Assembly (NCBI GenBank): GCA_026261815.1
Contig: JAMPIT010000894.1
Coordinates: 55,666,147 to 55,730,146, forward strand
Origin: Monarcha castaneiventris obscurior
Taxonomy: Eukaryota > Chordata > Aves > Passeriformes > Monarchidae
Direction: 5' to 3'
DNA: 64,000 nt
Shown here: positions 51,894 to 63,188 of the stretch, in pieces
How positions within the stretch are numbered: the stretch's first letter is position 1
How the letters are laid out: every line of letters starts with the position of its first letter
Program-made: the position numbers and the translations under genes
Notes under the pieces: generated by a model
Seen by the model: the letters and a program-made list of their open reading frames with translations, nothing else
Told to the model about the DNA's origin: nothing
Databases searched by the model: none

Positions 51894-54107
51894 GTTTTGC
51901 TGAAGCACTGAGAAAAATGCAGATTTATTGAAGAAGGGCATTGCTGAAATATATTTGTAGATTATCACTATGTTCTGGTAACTTCTAGCACAAACTTTAC
52001 ACAGATGTCCCACAAAGTTGCAATTAGAAATCAAATTTACTTCTGTAATCATTATGTGAGCAAAAAAATTTTTGCTATCAGGAATCTGCTGTGTGTTGCT
52101 CTTCAGCCTAAGCAAACCTGAGTTATATTATATGTACAGCAGGGCAGGCAGGATCTGCAGGGCTACTGCAGGGTCTGCTCCAAGGTGCAACTCCAACAAA
52201 AGGAGAAAGAAAGTGGTTCAGTGTGACAAGGGCCTGAAGTGCAGTAAAGATACAGCACTACACACAGGCAGCTTTCACACTAAACAGCCCCTCCTGCCCA
52301 AGCCTGGCTATGGGAGGGTTAACAAAATAGCTATTTCTTCTTTACATGTAGGAAAAGAGTAAAGAGATTATGTGTATTGGCAGAAACAGGTAACAGTAGC
52401 TTGACAGTTTTTAGTAAATGTAAAATGCTATGTTGTGTATTTTTCTTGCTTTTGAACCACTCTTAGTTAACCCAAAATTATAACATGCTGAATTATAAAG
52501 CTTACACTGAAAGCATATGCTTGTAAAATGAAAATGGCCAATTAAGTTAAAGCTCTCTGTAAAACTCAGGAGATGAATGAGCCCAGACTGTTGTGAATTG
52601 AGGCAGTTTTCATTAAGAGTCACTAAAAGGGGACTTAAGGTCCAAAGTTTCATCTTTTTTTCCCCATGAAGTTTCCTCCTTGACTGCAACATTAACATCT
52701 CTACGAAAACAGTTTGGTAAATTAATTCAAGCTACTTTATCAGACTGTATTACTAGAGGGGGGTTGGCAGACAACTCAGCTTTTCCAAGATAACATTATT
52801 TTTATCATCTCTAATGGAGAAACTCTATTAGACACAGAAAGCTGTCATTATTCTCATAGCTATAAATCTCATTGCATTCTATCAATAACTTCCTTTAAGT
52901 AGCTATTTCGACTAAGCAAAATTCTCTCATTTCATGTGTAAAAAAGCAATTTGCAAACACTAATTTCCAGCAGGGAAAAGACAAAATTTACAAATTCTGT
53001 CATCTTTTGAAATCCCTTCAACATCCTAGTTTCTTAGCACACCCAGTACTATCCAACAACACTCATCAGAAACCAGGAATTATTTTGAAGACTGAACTTG
53101 CTTTTCACACCTTGGCACATAAAGACCCAGAGTGCCCCAGCTGGCTCTTGCCAAAGAGAGTGCCCTGGCATGAGCATCAGAGCATACAAATTACTCACAG
53201 CACCAGGGGCACCAGCACAGGGAACTGTGCAGGGGAACTTCGTGTGACGTTTTGTACAAAAGCAACGAGTCACTCTGTGCCTTGCATGACAAACGGCTTA
53301 ACTTCATCCCCACTGTTTGGTATCCAGCCTACACAGCAAATTTACAACATTTCAAACGATGTATAAGGATTTTGGGAAAGATTGAAAATTTTAGTTCAAA
53401 GAAACAGGGCTTTTGGCTCACTTTAATGTACAGTTTAGTCAAGTTAGACCTACATCTAGAGTAAATTTACTGAGGTCAGACTGTGTGCTGACCAATTAAA
53501 ACACATTAATTTGTGGGTTATGGATTTTTTTCATATTATTCAGGCAGTAGCTAAAGAAATGAAATTGCTTCTCTATGAAATGAGAGGGGGTTTTATGGTC
53601 TAAATATATTTTAAATTAGGAAGCATGAAATAACAGATGAAAAAAGAGTAAATTTTATTATTTTAAAATGAAAATAAAGACATTTTACTCCCAAAACTTT
53701 GTTCCAAGGATTAGGAAGTGGAGCTGTCCCATTGCAGCCCTAAACCAGGCTAATAACCAGTGAGGATGATGGGGACACTGATGAAGGCTGTGCTCTGATG
53801 ACCCTTAGCAGGTCCCCTGGGAAGAGAGTCAGCATTAGTCAGAGCAATCCTCTGGCCAGTTCCCTACACATGAGCCAACGCCAACCCAAAACAGCAGCTA
53901 CAGAAAATAAAATCCAATATTGAAAAATAAAAAAAATGGAGCACAGCCACTTAGGGCTCTCACAGGCTCTCATGGATTTCTCATTTCTGTCTTCCATGTA
54001 ATGGAGGGATCAGAGTGCCAACAGTTCTTCCAAGATGACAAAACTAACACACGCATTTTAGATGAGAATACAACCACAATAAACCTCAACAAAGATCCAT
54101 GCGGGCT

Positions 54108-54132
54108 TCTCTGTGGAATACTTCCACAGAGA
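54108..54132. other. Perfect 11-bp stem hairpin
   Basis: TCTCTGTGGAA, loop TAC, then TTCCACAGAGA. The arms are exactly complementary. The structure is too short for a pre-miRNA, and there is no T-run suggestive of a pol III terminator. Confidence 0.8.
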
Positions 54133-55854
54133 TATTATTTATACTCAGTGTTCTGCTGTCAAACTATTTCAGTGTGAACATTATTTATTTGGCAAAAAAT
54201 AGCCACTATTCCAATCTAGTAAAAAAATAGCTTTTGATAGATGATGTCTCAAGTGCTTTAGCCTGGGAGAAACACTTCTTGCTGAAGGGGATATTGTATA
54301 GAAATCAACGATTTTTAGATAACAATCACTTGAAAGAAGTTTAAGGATTTTGTATATTTCTTGTTCAGTGTGTACAGTTAGGGCTTTTCATTCAAGTCTA
54401 TAATTCAGGCATTTCTCTGGAAAGAGAGAAAACTGCTGTTAATTCCTAAATATATTTCCCACCACTGTATCCAGATATATATAATGCAATTAGCTACCTC
54501 ACGTTAAAGAGTACATTTTAATCTGGTTTTGTAGATAGATAAAAAGCATTGGAAAGTTGTTTAAAGAACAAAATGCTTTTGCAGCCTCATAAAAGAAAGT
54601 GATATAAAGCAAGGCAATGTGCATACAACCCTTGACTGGACGTGACTTGCATTGCTAAACAATTTTTCTCAAATCACTTTAGTGTAGTCTGTGAAGTAGG
54701 GATATAGACATTGAGCTCCTTTTTCAAAACAATATACTAAATGCTCTATGATAACATACTCATTATCCTTAAAAGCTTGTCATGCTTCCAATTGGTCTCA
54801 GCCTTCATAAACAGGGAGTTCTTTAGGAAGAGATTAAATCTGAGATTCCAGATCTTCGGCCTCTTCTGTGATGCACCAATTGCTCAAATCAAATGGAAAA
54901 GTAGCTTAGAGAGTCAACTAGAATTTAAGCCAGGGAAATCCATGGAAGACATAAAGTTGGAGTGGCCCCCTGTGTACCAAGCCTTTGTCTCACTTTCGTA
55001 GAAAGAACAGCCAAATTCTATCAAAGATCTCCCAGCTCGGTGCATTGATGCTCACAGAACCCAGGAAGCAGAACAACAACAAATCTGGCAGAGATGCAGT
55101 TTGACAATTACATCTTTTACACCAGAGTACTTTTCTAGTGTTTCCAGGGATTGTGGCAAAATTAATTTAAAAGGAAATTTAAATAGTGCTAAAAAAAAGA
55201 ACCTTACCTTGCGAAAAATAATGTTTATTTTTTCATTTGGCTGCACAGTGGGATCAGAAGACAAAACTTACTTAGTTATCTCTTTTTTATCTCGCAAAAG
55301 GCCAAGACATGCTATTAGAGTTTGCTCTGGGACCAGCACTGAAGACTCTGCTTGTGAGATGGAAGATGTAAATTCATAAATCTGTTCTGAATTAGGCTGT
55401 TCACTCTCAGGGAAAGATTTTACAAAATGAGCAACCTCCAGCCAGCCTCTTTCCTGAACTGTTCTACCTCACGTACATCCTGATGTGAGAGGAAAACTGG
55501 CTTGGCAGTCAGGTAATGAAAGCACTGATGTGTCTTCAAATCTCTGCTCTGTTTATTTTGATGACTTTCCCCCCAAGTTACCAAGCCAGCCTCATCCCTG
55601 ATGGTCTAGTGAAGTGTTTTACTAGTTTTGCAAAGCAGAGGGATGCAAGAAGAAGAGCCTGAGTGAAATCTAGCCTGAAGGAGACTGGTGCTGTGAGGAG
55701 AAGCATGTTTTAGGGCTACAAAACTCTCTGGTTCAATCCTTGTTCTAATGGCTCAGACATCTGAACCTTCTCCTCCCCAACCAGGTACAAATCCTTTTCT
55801 GACTCGTGCTGGATCTCTGCTTCAACCTGGGAATTATATCTGGATGAGAAGTCT

Positions 55855-55873
55855 CCCCCCCACCCCACCCCCC
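55855..55873 (-). other. C-rich tract, potential G-quadruplex on the minus strand
   Basis: The plus strand reads C7-A-C4-A-C6, so the minus (SPON1 sense) strand has G6-T-G4-T-G7, enough guanines for a four-run quadruplex by splitting the long runs. In the transcript this would lie in intronic pre-mRNA. It adjoins the inverted repeat at 55868-55937. Confidence 0.65.
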
Positions 55874-55937
55874 AAAAAAATTGTGAAAACCAATATATTC
55901 CATTAAAAGGGTCAATATATTGGTGTTTCTTTTGGGG
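55868..55937. other. Imperfect inverted repeat of about 70 nt
   Basis: Inner arms ACCAATATATT (55889-55899) and AATATATTGGT (55914-55924) are perfectly complementary around a 14-nt loop. Outside them, an A-rich left arm beginning CCCC and a T-rich right arm ending GGGG pair imperfectly. The size is that of a pre-miRNA or a small non-autonomous element remnant. No terminal target-site duplication was established. Confidence 0.6.
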
Positions 55938-56234
55938 AGACAAGAGACCAAAATGTTTCCCCAAAATAAGAAGAATTACTTCTAGCTTGCTACTCCAGGA
56001 CTGCAATTGCATCAGTTCTAGGAGTGCTAACACAGAACATTTTTAAATGTTCACTTAAAAAACAGATCACAAACCTGCTTTTGCATTTATTTCTGATCCC
56101 CACAAACAACACCCTTTTTTGAAAAGGGACAAAACAGAACTCTGGGCTTACTCCCCAGACCTGGCCTTCTTTGTTATCTTGAACCAGGGCACATGCCCAT
56201 AAACCAAACTCTAGCAATGAATAAAGCATTTTTC

Positions 56235-56247
56235 ACACACACACACA
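56235..56247. repeat. Short (CA)n microsatellite
   Basis: About six CA units. No neighbouring repeat body is seen. Confidence 0.7.
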
Positions 56248-59200
56248 TTTCCCAAATCCATGTGGTAAAGATTTCATTCAGATTCTTTCTGTCTCAGCAC
56301 AAGCCAAAGGTTTATAAATATGCACCTAAACCAACTTCCAGGTCCTATGCTAAGCATACAATTTCAGGCCATTAAAAAGTCAAATGCAGAATGCTCAGTG
56401 TCTGGCAGGATAAAGAAGTATTATGTTTGTGGACATGTGTGTTGAAAGCTGAAGGACTACCTAATTACTGTGAGCAAAACGCAGCATTTTAATTTTTGCT
56501 AAATGCAAATTAAAATCTTGTCAGCACATTCTTAACTCATCAAAACAATATGAAACTTTTCATACTGGTACCAAGATTTTACTCAATTTCTGCAGCAACT
56601 GTCATTATCTGCCTGAGCCCATGTGTCTTTGCCTCTGTCAATACACATAATTTTTTGCACAAAAATACCATTTATAAATGCTTGAAAGAATGTGCCTCCA
56701 CTGTGACTAATAGATATTTCATTAGTAAGGACCTCCAGTCACCATTCAAGCCCAGTCAATAACATATTTGAAATTCAGTGGTACAGAACTTCTGTTCACC
56801 CTGAAAATAAGCTTTAAGCACTCCCACATTTAAGAAATTTAAATAGGGAAAAAAAAAAAAGATGCTCTCATATTCATAGTGCAAAAATACTTGAGAGAAA
56901 GCATGATCTAATCCCAAATCCACTATTCATATTATCAATTCTAGAAAGCTTAACTAAGGGCAGTCAAGAAAATGTGATCTTCATATCAGAACAAACCACA
57001 TGGGCTGGGTGAGAGTCGTTCCTTACTAATGACTACATTACAGTAGTTTAGTAAAGTCGGGGTTAAATGATACTGATGAGGTGTATCTGCCATTCGAAAT
57101 TAATGACATTGTGATCTTTGATAAGATTATCTTGCTTGTATTTTTGGATATTACAAACATCTTTAGCCCCATAATGAGCAATGCATAAGTAATGTGGGTG
57201 CCAGAGAAATATTTGCTGTGGACTCACACAGAAGACATGGACCTTATCTTCTTCTCACACGGGCACTTCTCATTTACATTTCTGTGGCAAGGAGCTCCAG
57301 GTTCATTGTCAATTCAATTTGAAACTCAGGAACTGCCATTTTTATTTCAGGAACAAAATCCCAGATAAGAACACACTTGCAACACCAGTCGATCAAAGAA
57401 AAAGGAATGTTAAATTTGGGGAGGCACATAAAACATCAGATAAGGAAGAAATTTTATAGTGGCTGGTCAAACAACATACATAGATCGTGCACTGAAGGCA
57501 CCTTTCTGTGTGTCAGGTGCTCCCTGCAGAGGGATGATAAGAGCCTGCTTTCCTCCCCAACCATTCTCTATTTTCCATTTCTCAGAGCATTAATTGCCAG
57601 CCAAATGAGCCTTTTCTAATCATGAATTTGTGGAGTATAAAGTCCAACATGGGCTTCAGGGTAGAGGGGGCTTCTCTACTAATATAACCAATAATAATAT
57701 TATAGAGATGACACTTGTCTGACATACAATGTAACAACTGGCAGCAAAGTACAAAGGAAATGCCTCTTCTACTCCTAGGAGCACCAGAACTGGTGAAGGT
57801 CATTTGAAATACATAGTAAAATGGAACTCTGCACATTTTACTGGATCAGCATTTCTCAGTTGCTTAGTTTGTTCAGGCTTTTCATTTAACCTTCATTTTA
57901 GAAAATATTACACTACTCAGCATTATGACAATAGTGCCAAGAATAGCTACCTCACTTGGAGCTCCTCACTTAAGAAGGGATTTAAGGATTACAGAAAATA
58001 CATATTTTTAATAGCATTATTGTCCTGCTTGGTGTTGGAGCTTTAAAGCATCAGAAGCTCTGGCATATGTGCTATTCATGTTCCTCGTGAGTGTGTCAAT
58101 GCCAAAATATACATCCCAACCTAGCTCAAGCAGATTCCACACAATTTCTCATAGCCTTTGGATGACTGTGTACAGAACATAATCTACTTCTGAGAGACTT
58201 AATCCACTGCTAAAACCACATTTACAGCAGAAATACTGGTGATCTGGAACTACAGGCTTTGTGCAGATAAACTTAAGAAGGCATTTACCTCCTTAAAAAA
58301 GCTTTCAAATCTTTTGCTTAACAATTTGCCTCCACTGTGGGATCAGGAATGCTGCTGGTGCAGAAGAGCTGCAGGAAGTCAGGAGGGGCTTCTGGCAGCA
58401 CTGATGGTAGTTGTGAGCAGTTATAAAGCCACCACGTTTTTTGTGTGCATGTGAGTGTGTGCCTGAACCTTAGACAGCCAAGAGCTCTGGCTCCTGGCAC
58501 TTTTGATACGCTGATAAAACTTCTACTGCACAGCTTCTCCAATTCCTCCTTTCCCTAGAGGGCATCACAGATTATATGGGCTATTCACAATCAATTCCCC
58601 TCCCTGCCACTCTGCCCAAGGTTTTCTACAAAGCCTAATTTCATGTTACCTTGAGCATCCTTCCAGCAAATTAAACCTGCAGGCCGAGAGTTTCCAAGAA
58701 ATCAAAGTTCTGCCTTCTCTCTTCCAGTATGAGAGGATTCTGATTCAGAAAGACACACTGCACTCAGACAACAGTAAAGCCATCGTTTGGCAAAAAGGAG
58801 ACTCTTGTGGGCAGAACAGATTTCTTCAAGAGTGTGGTAGGCTCTCTTCAAACACTGACTGAAGTCCAAGTCAGTTAAGTGCTGAGACTAAAAGAAAAGC
58901 TCACATTAAAACATGTGTGTCTTGCCCTAAATGTTCATTATGGGAACAAAACAGTGACATGAGTAAAAGAAAAGTAACTAAAAGCTTCAGTGGTTGTATG
59001 GGTCTGTGTGTGAGGTTGTGTGTTGGTGGTTTTGTTGGAGTTTGGGGCTTTTTGTGTTTTTTCCCAAAGAGGTCCTCTATTTTCTTGAATACAGCAATGT
59101 ATTTCCTCGTGGTATAAGATGTCTTCTGGAGGAAATAATCCTGCAAAAAGGGATTCTGAATAAAGTAGAGTAACAAAGAAATTTGGTAAAGGTTTTTCAT

Positions 59201-59870
59201 ATAATTCCTAATTGCTCTGCAAATTGAATTATTCTAAAAACAGAGCTGCATAATGAAAAGGTAGGGTATCAAATATTACTTGTACACAGATCAACACTGC
59301 AATAACTGAGCTAATCTCAGGGCCATACACTGAATGAAATGTTCACTTAGTGGTACTTCCATATCACACATGGAATTTTGTAAAGACCTTGGCACACATT
59401 TTTTTAAAACCAAATTATAAAAGGCAGTGATTTTTTAAATCTGCTTCTGGAATTCTTTACACATTCTAAATGAATTTCCAAGACAAGTTGCATAAGGGAC
59501 AGCAGATTTCTGAAGCTTCAGAAGAACCCTATATGAAAAGCATTAGACTAAGTTTTCAGCTCCTGCTGCTTTGGCATGTTTTGTTTTGAAATAACAGATT
59601 TCATTATGTGTGGCTGTGGGTAGACATCCCAATTACAAAATTGTACTCCCATTTTACTGTACATGCATATGGCAACACAAAACCCCTAGAAGAAACCACA
59701 AATTTATCTCAATCTCAAAGGGATTTAATTCTGATGATTTCATTTTTCCAGATTATAAAGTTGTTTTATTTGAAATTTCACTGGGATGAGTAGAAATTCA
59801 ATATATGTATTTGTAGACAATAAATATATGTAATTGTAGACCTAGAGGGTGGTAAATACATTTTCTTTCA

Positions 59871-59905
59871 GGGGTCCCTTGCAGCTCAGCATATTCTATG
59901 ATTCC
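59871..59905 (+). mobile_element. CR1 LINE terminal tail fragment
   Basis: GGGGTCCCTTGCAGCTCAGC followed by ATATTCTATGATTCC is the extreme 3' end of CR1 in sense orientation. It is immediately followed by a second, longer CR1 3' end, so this is either the tail of an older copy or a duplicated terminus. Confidence 0.8.
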
Positions 59906-59910
59906 ATCAA

Positions 59911-60107
59911 AAAAACCTTTCACAGTGAGAGCAATCAATCAGTTGAACAACCCCCACAGGAACGTGGTAGAGTCCTCATCTCTCCATGTTTTCAAGTGGC
60001 TGGACAGGGGTTGAAACAACCTAATCCAGGCTTCCTTTCACACGGATGGTTGGATCAGATAATCTTTCAAGGTCCCTTCCAGCTTACACTGTTCCATGAT
60101 TTTATGA
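59911..60107 (+). mobile_element. CR1 LINE 3'-end fragment
   Basis: Sense CR1 3' end with the recognisable CATGTTTTCAAGTGGCTGGA segment, GATGGTTGGATCAGATAATC, AAGGTCCCTTCCAGC and the CTGTTCCATGATTTTATGA tail. It is diverged and 5'-truncated. The 124-codon minus-strand frame at 60038-60412 begins in the flank and runs antisense into this element, and is not a gene. Confidence 0.9.
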
Positions 60108-62705
60108 AGTAGGCATTCAATGAATTTCTGTCTCTCATTTTTTATATGCTGACAAATTGTATCTTCGCATTTCTTTGCCTTTTTTCCCCCTACACTTAAT
60201 CTGCTGCAAGTAGTCTTTCCAATATTGAACAAAGCTTCTTTCAGCCACAACTTCATTTTCTCACTATACTTCTCTCCAAAACACTTACACAGTGCAGCAC
60301 CAAATATGAGCCCAGACAACACCACTTTCTCAAACAGATGAAGTGTTGGTGTGTAGGAATATAAACAGCTGTCCCTTTCTTCTTGACTCCCATGTGAGGA
60401 TCCGAAGTGCATAACTGTGAAAGTTTTTATCTGAGAATTTCACCATAAGTGGCACAAATAGTCAAACCCATCTATCTAAGCATTTGCAGAACGTGAGCAT
60501 GGAAGCACGAGAAATAACTCATATTTTCTTTGCAGAAACTAAATATTGCCCTGCAGGTCAGCTCTAACTCATGAGGAGTCTCATGCCATCTTTCACTCCT
60601 AAAGCTGAATTTTGGTGATACAGGAAATCTATCTCAGTAGTTACAGACAATCAATCACAGTGTTTGTTCAGAGGCAGGTGATAGTTTCAATATTACTCTG
60701 AAGTATTCTCAATAAATTTCAATGAAAGGCTGTTCAAAGCTCAAAGTCAGCACCCTGGATCTGTTATTTTTCTGTGCTTTTTCATCTTCTGGAGACTAAT
60801 CATACATATTTTGCACAGGTACTTGAGAAAATAATTCTATAAGGAATGCAACTGTAAAACAACTTCAGCAAAAAGGATAAAAACAAAACCTGGTTCAGAA
60901 AGGGAAAAACAGCTCCTGATGGTCAGAAATTCAACCACATCTAAAGAAAAAATCAATTTGCAGGAGATACCAACACTTGATAAATGACAGCTAATCTCCA
61001 GGGTATGAACTATGTAATTAGAGAAGTATTAAAATTAAAGGCAAGGAATCATATTTAATAGATTAGAATTCTTATTAGTTCTTATTTTCACTTAAAAAAA
61101 AAACCCAAAGCACTTCTATGTTATACAGAGCACAGTAGGCATTACACCATCCAGTTTAGCAATCCAAAATACATGTAAATATTGCTGTTTCTGATTCTGC
61201 ACCAAACAACAGGAAGAATGAAAACATAGTATGAATCCAAACACATTTATTTGTTTAAGTGACTAAGCCTAGAGTGTTGAGAGAGTACTTGGAGAGGTTT
61301 CATCACTTTAATCCTGTAGTTGGAAAGATTTGCTTATCTTTTTGATACGTACCAGGCCAACAGCTATTATTACTGGAATTGTTTTTAGGGTTCCTACCAA
61401 ATTTATAAAACTAGACTGTGTTCCCCTATTTTAAAATCTTTGTTCTATTTTACACTCACGGTTGGAATGTTACACATTTAACAAACATTTGTTACTTTAT
61501 GCATGGACAATATTTCCATGCAAGGAGACAGATGGTTATTGAAACATTCCTGAATTGGGAGGAAAACATTGTATTGTGAAGAGCAGAACCCCCAAAGTTT
61601 AGTCATGGCTCAAGTGTGATATATAATCTTGAGCAAGTTCCTTCAATATTTAATCTTCTGTAAAATGGATATCATAAATTCACATTCCAGGAAAAATATT
61701 TACGGAATTTAGTCAATGTAAAAACCTTGAAGTCTTAATCAGAAAGACAATATAAATGAACATTTGAGAGCTGTATTATATCCACAAATGTGAAAGCAAA
61801 TACAGAGGACTGACAACAGAAAATCATAAGGACAGGACTTGGTAAATTTAATTGGAAAAAAATTTTGTTATGATTTCTCAAAAGTCAAGAGAATGTATCA
61901 AGTATCTTAACAACGAGTTTAGCATTTTATCCTGCCTTTATACTTTTATCGTATTTTTAATCTTGCAATATTCCTTTTCATATTTATGCAAGTTTAGCTT
62001 CTTAGGCTCAGGCATATCCCAAGTTTTTAGTGTACATGATGTGTATAGATGTAAAAATATGAACAGAAATGGTCAAAGTCCAGGACCAGCTTTCACACTG
62101 GTTGTATTAGGTTTGTTCCTCCCAAAAAGAAATCCCAAATCTCTCTCATAGTCAGCAGAGAGAGGGCAAATGGGTTCAGAAGCCTAAGAACACATTGCCA
62201 TGTACACAATGTTCTTCCTGTGAAAGCTGCCAGTTGCATAACATCTGCACCACATAAAAAGCTGGCTGTTTAGAATGTGGGTTTAATTCATTTTGCAAGA
62301 AATGTAATCAGTGGAACATCAGATGAATGGAAAGAAAAAAAAAAATAGACAAATAGAGAGTTTTGAGAAGGTACCATATGGGTCTCTTTCATCTTTTGGG
62401 GAAATCTTACATGATGTCTAGGAAATTGTTTGAAACACACGGTATTGAAGCTAAGGCCATTATATAAGCCCAGTGTCTAAATATATCATAACCCAATTCT
62501 AATTCATACAAGCACTTTGTATAACCTTTGTGGACAGTAAAACTGGGTTACTGAAAGATTCTAAAGGAAGCCAAAAAACTTTGCACAGCCAAAAACCCCA
62601 CTGCTCCTCTGCATGCAGCTAATACAGAAAACATTTATGATTGTCTTAATCTGGGATTTATCACAATGTGTGGGCAGATTTTCTTAACAGGAAGGATTAG
62701 TGGTT

Positions 62706-62721
62706 GGGGCGGGGTGGGGGG
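62706..62721 (+). other. G-rich tract, possible G-quadruplex on the plus strand
   Basis: G4-C-G4-T-G6 with one-base loops; the G6 run could be split to supply a fourth run. It is on the strand opposite to SPON1 transcription, so it would act at the DNA level rather than in the SPON1 pre-mRNA. Confidence 0.65.
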
Positions 62722-63148
62722 TGATTTACTGACTGGAGGTTTTTCCTTTACTCCTACATGTGGGATTCCCACACTATCATGTAAAGAGAGGGCAGAGAGA
62801 GAGGACAGCAATAAGAGGCAAACTGCTGCCTTAGCAACCATTTAAAATACCTCCCCAACGCTTCCAGAAAGCATTCCTCATGTAATAGTATAAAATAGGG
62901 AGTTCATTTTCCTATGAATGTGACCTATTGCTCAAGAGAGACTGTAGTGAAAAGTCTTTCTCCATTTTCATTATTTGTTTGCTACTTTATGCCCCCTATC
63001 TCCCCTGCTCTGTATTCTTCCTATTTAAAATCAGTCTGTTAGCTAAAATAAGTTTGTGATAAACAGGCTTAAGAGAGCCATTACAGGTATAATTAAGTCT
63101 CCCATACAAGCAGAGTCGACTTTACTCACACAGCTGAAATGAGTAGGA

Positions 63149-63188
63149 AGAAAGAAAAGAAAAAAAAAAAAAAAAAGAAAAAAGATTA
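63149..63188. repeat. A-rich simple sequence with A16 core
   Basis: AAGAAAGAAAAG followed by A16 and GAAAAAAG. No SINE or retrogene body is recognised upstream. Confidence 0.8.

Larger units (their letters stand above)
47410..59870. other. SPON1 intron upstream of the 47.3 kb exon
   Basis: Part of an intron of at least 16.6 kb. No exon encoding the earlier Reeler segment is found. Contents of note are a double-strand open region with two opposite splice donors (49288-49582), a telomere-like GGGTTAGGGTT (about 51868-51893), an 11-bp stem hairpin (54108-54132), a C-rich tract and long inverted repeat (55855-55937), a CA run (about 56235-56247) and a TCF/GATA-like motif group (57116-57131). No recognised transposon or gene. 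Confidence 0.65.

Noticed and set aside
55729..55740. GGTTCAATCC, resembling a tRNA B box
   Set aside because: No A box at the right distance upstream, no cloverleaf folding in the surrounding 75 nt, and no T-run terminator just after it.
60038..60412. 124-codon minus-strand open frame
   Set aside because: It runs antisense into a CR1 fragment and has no recognised similarity.
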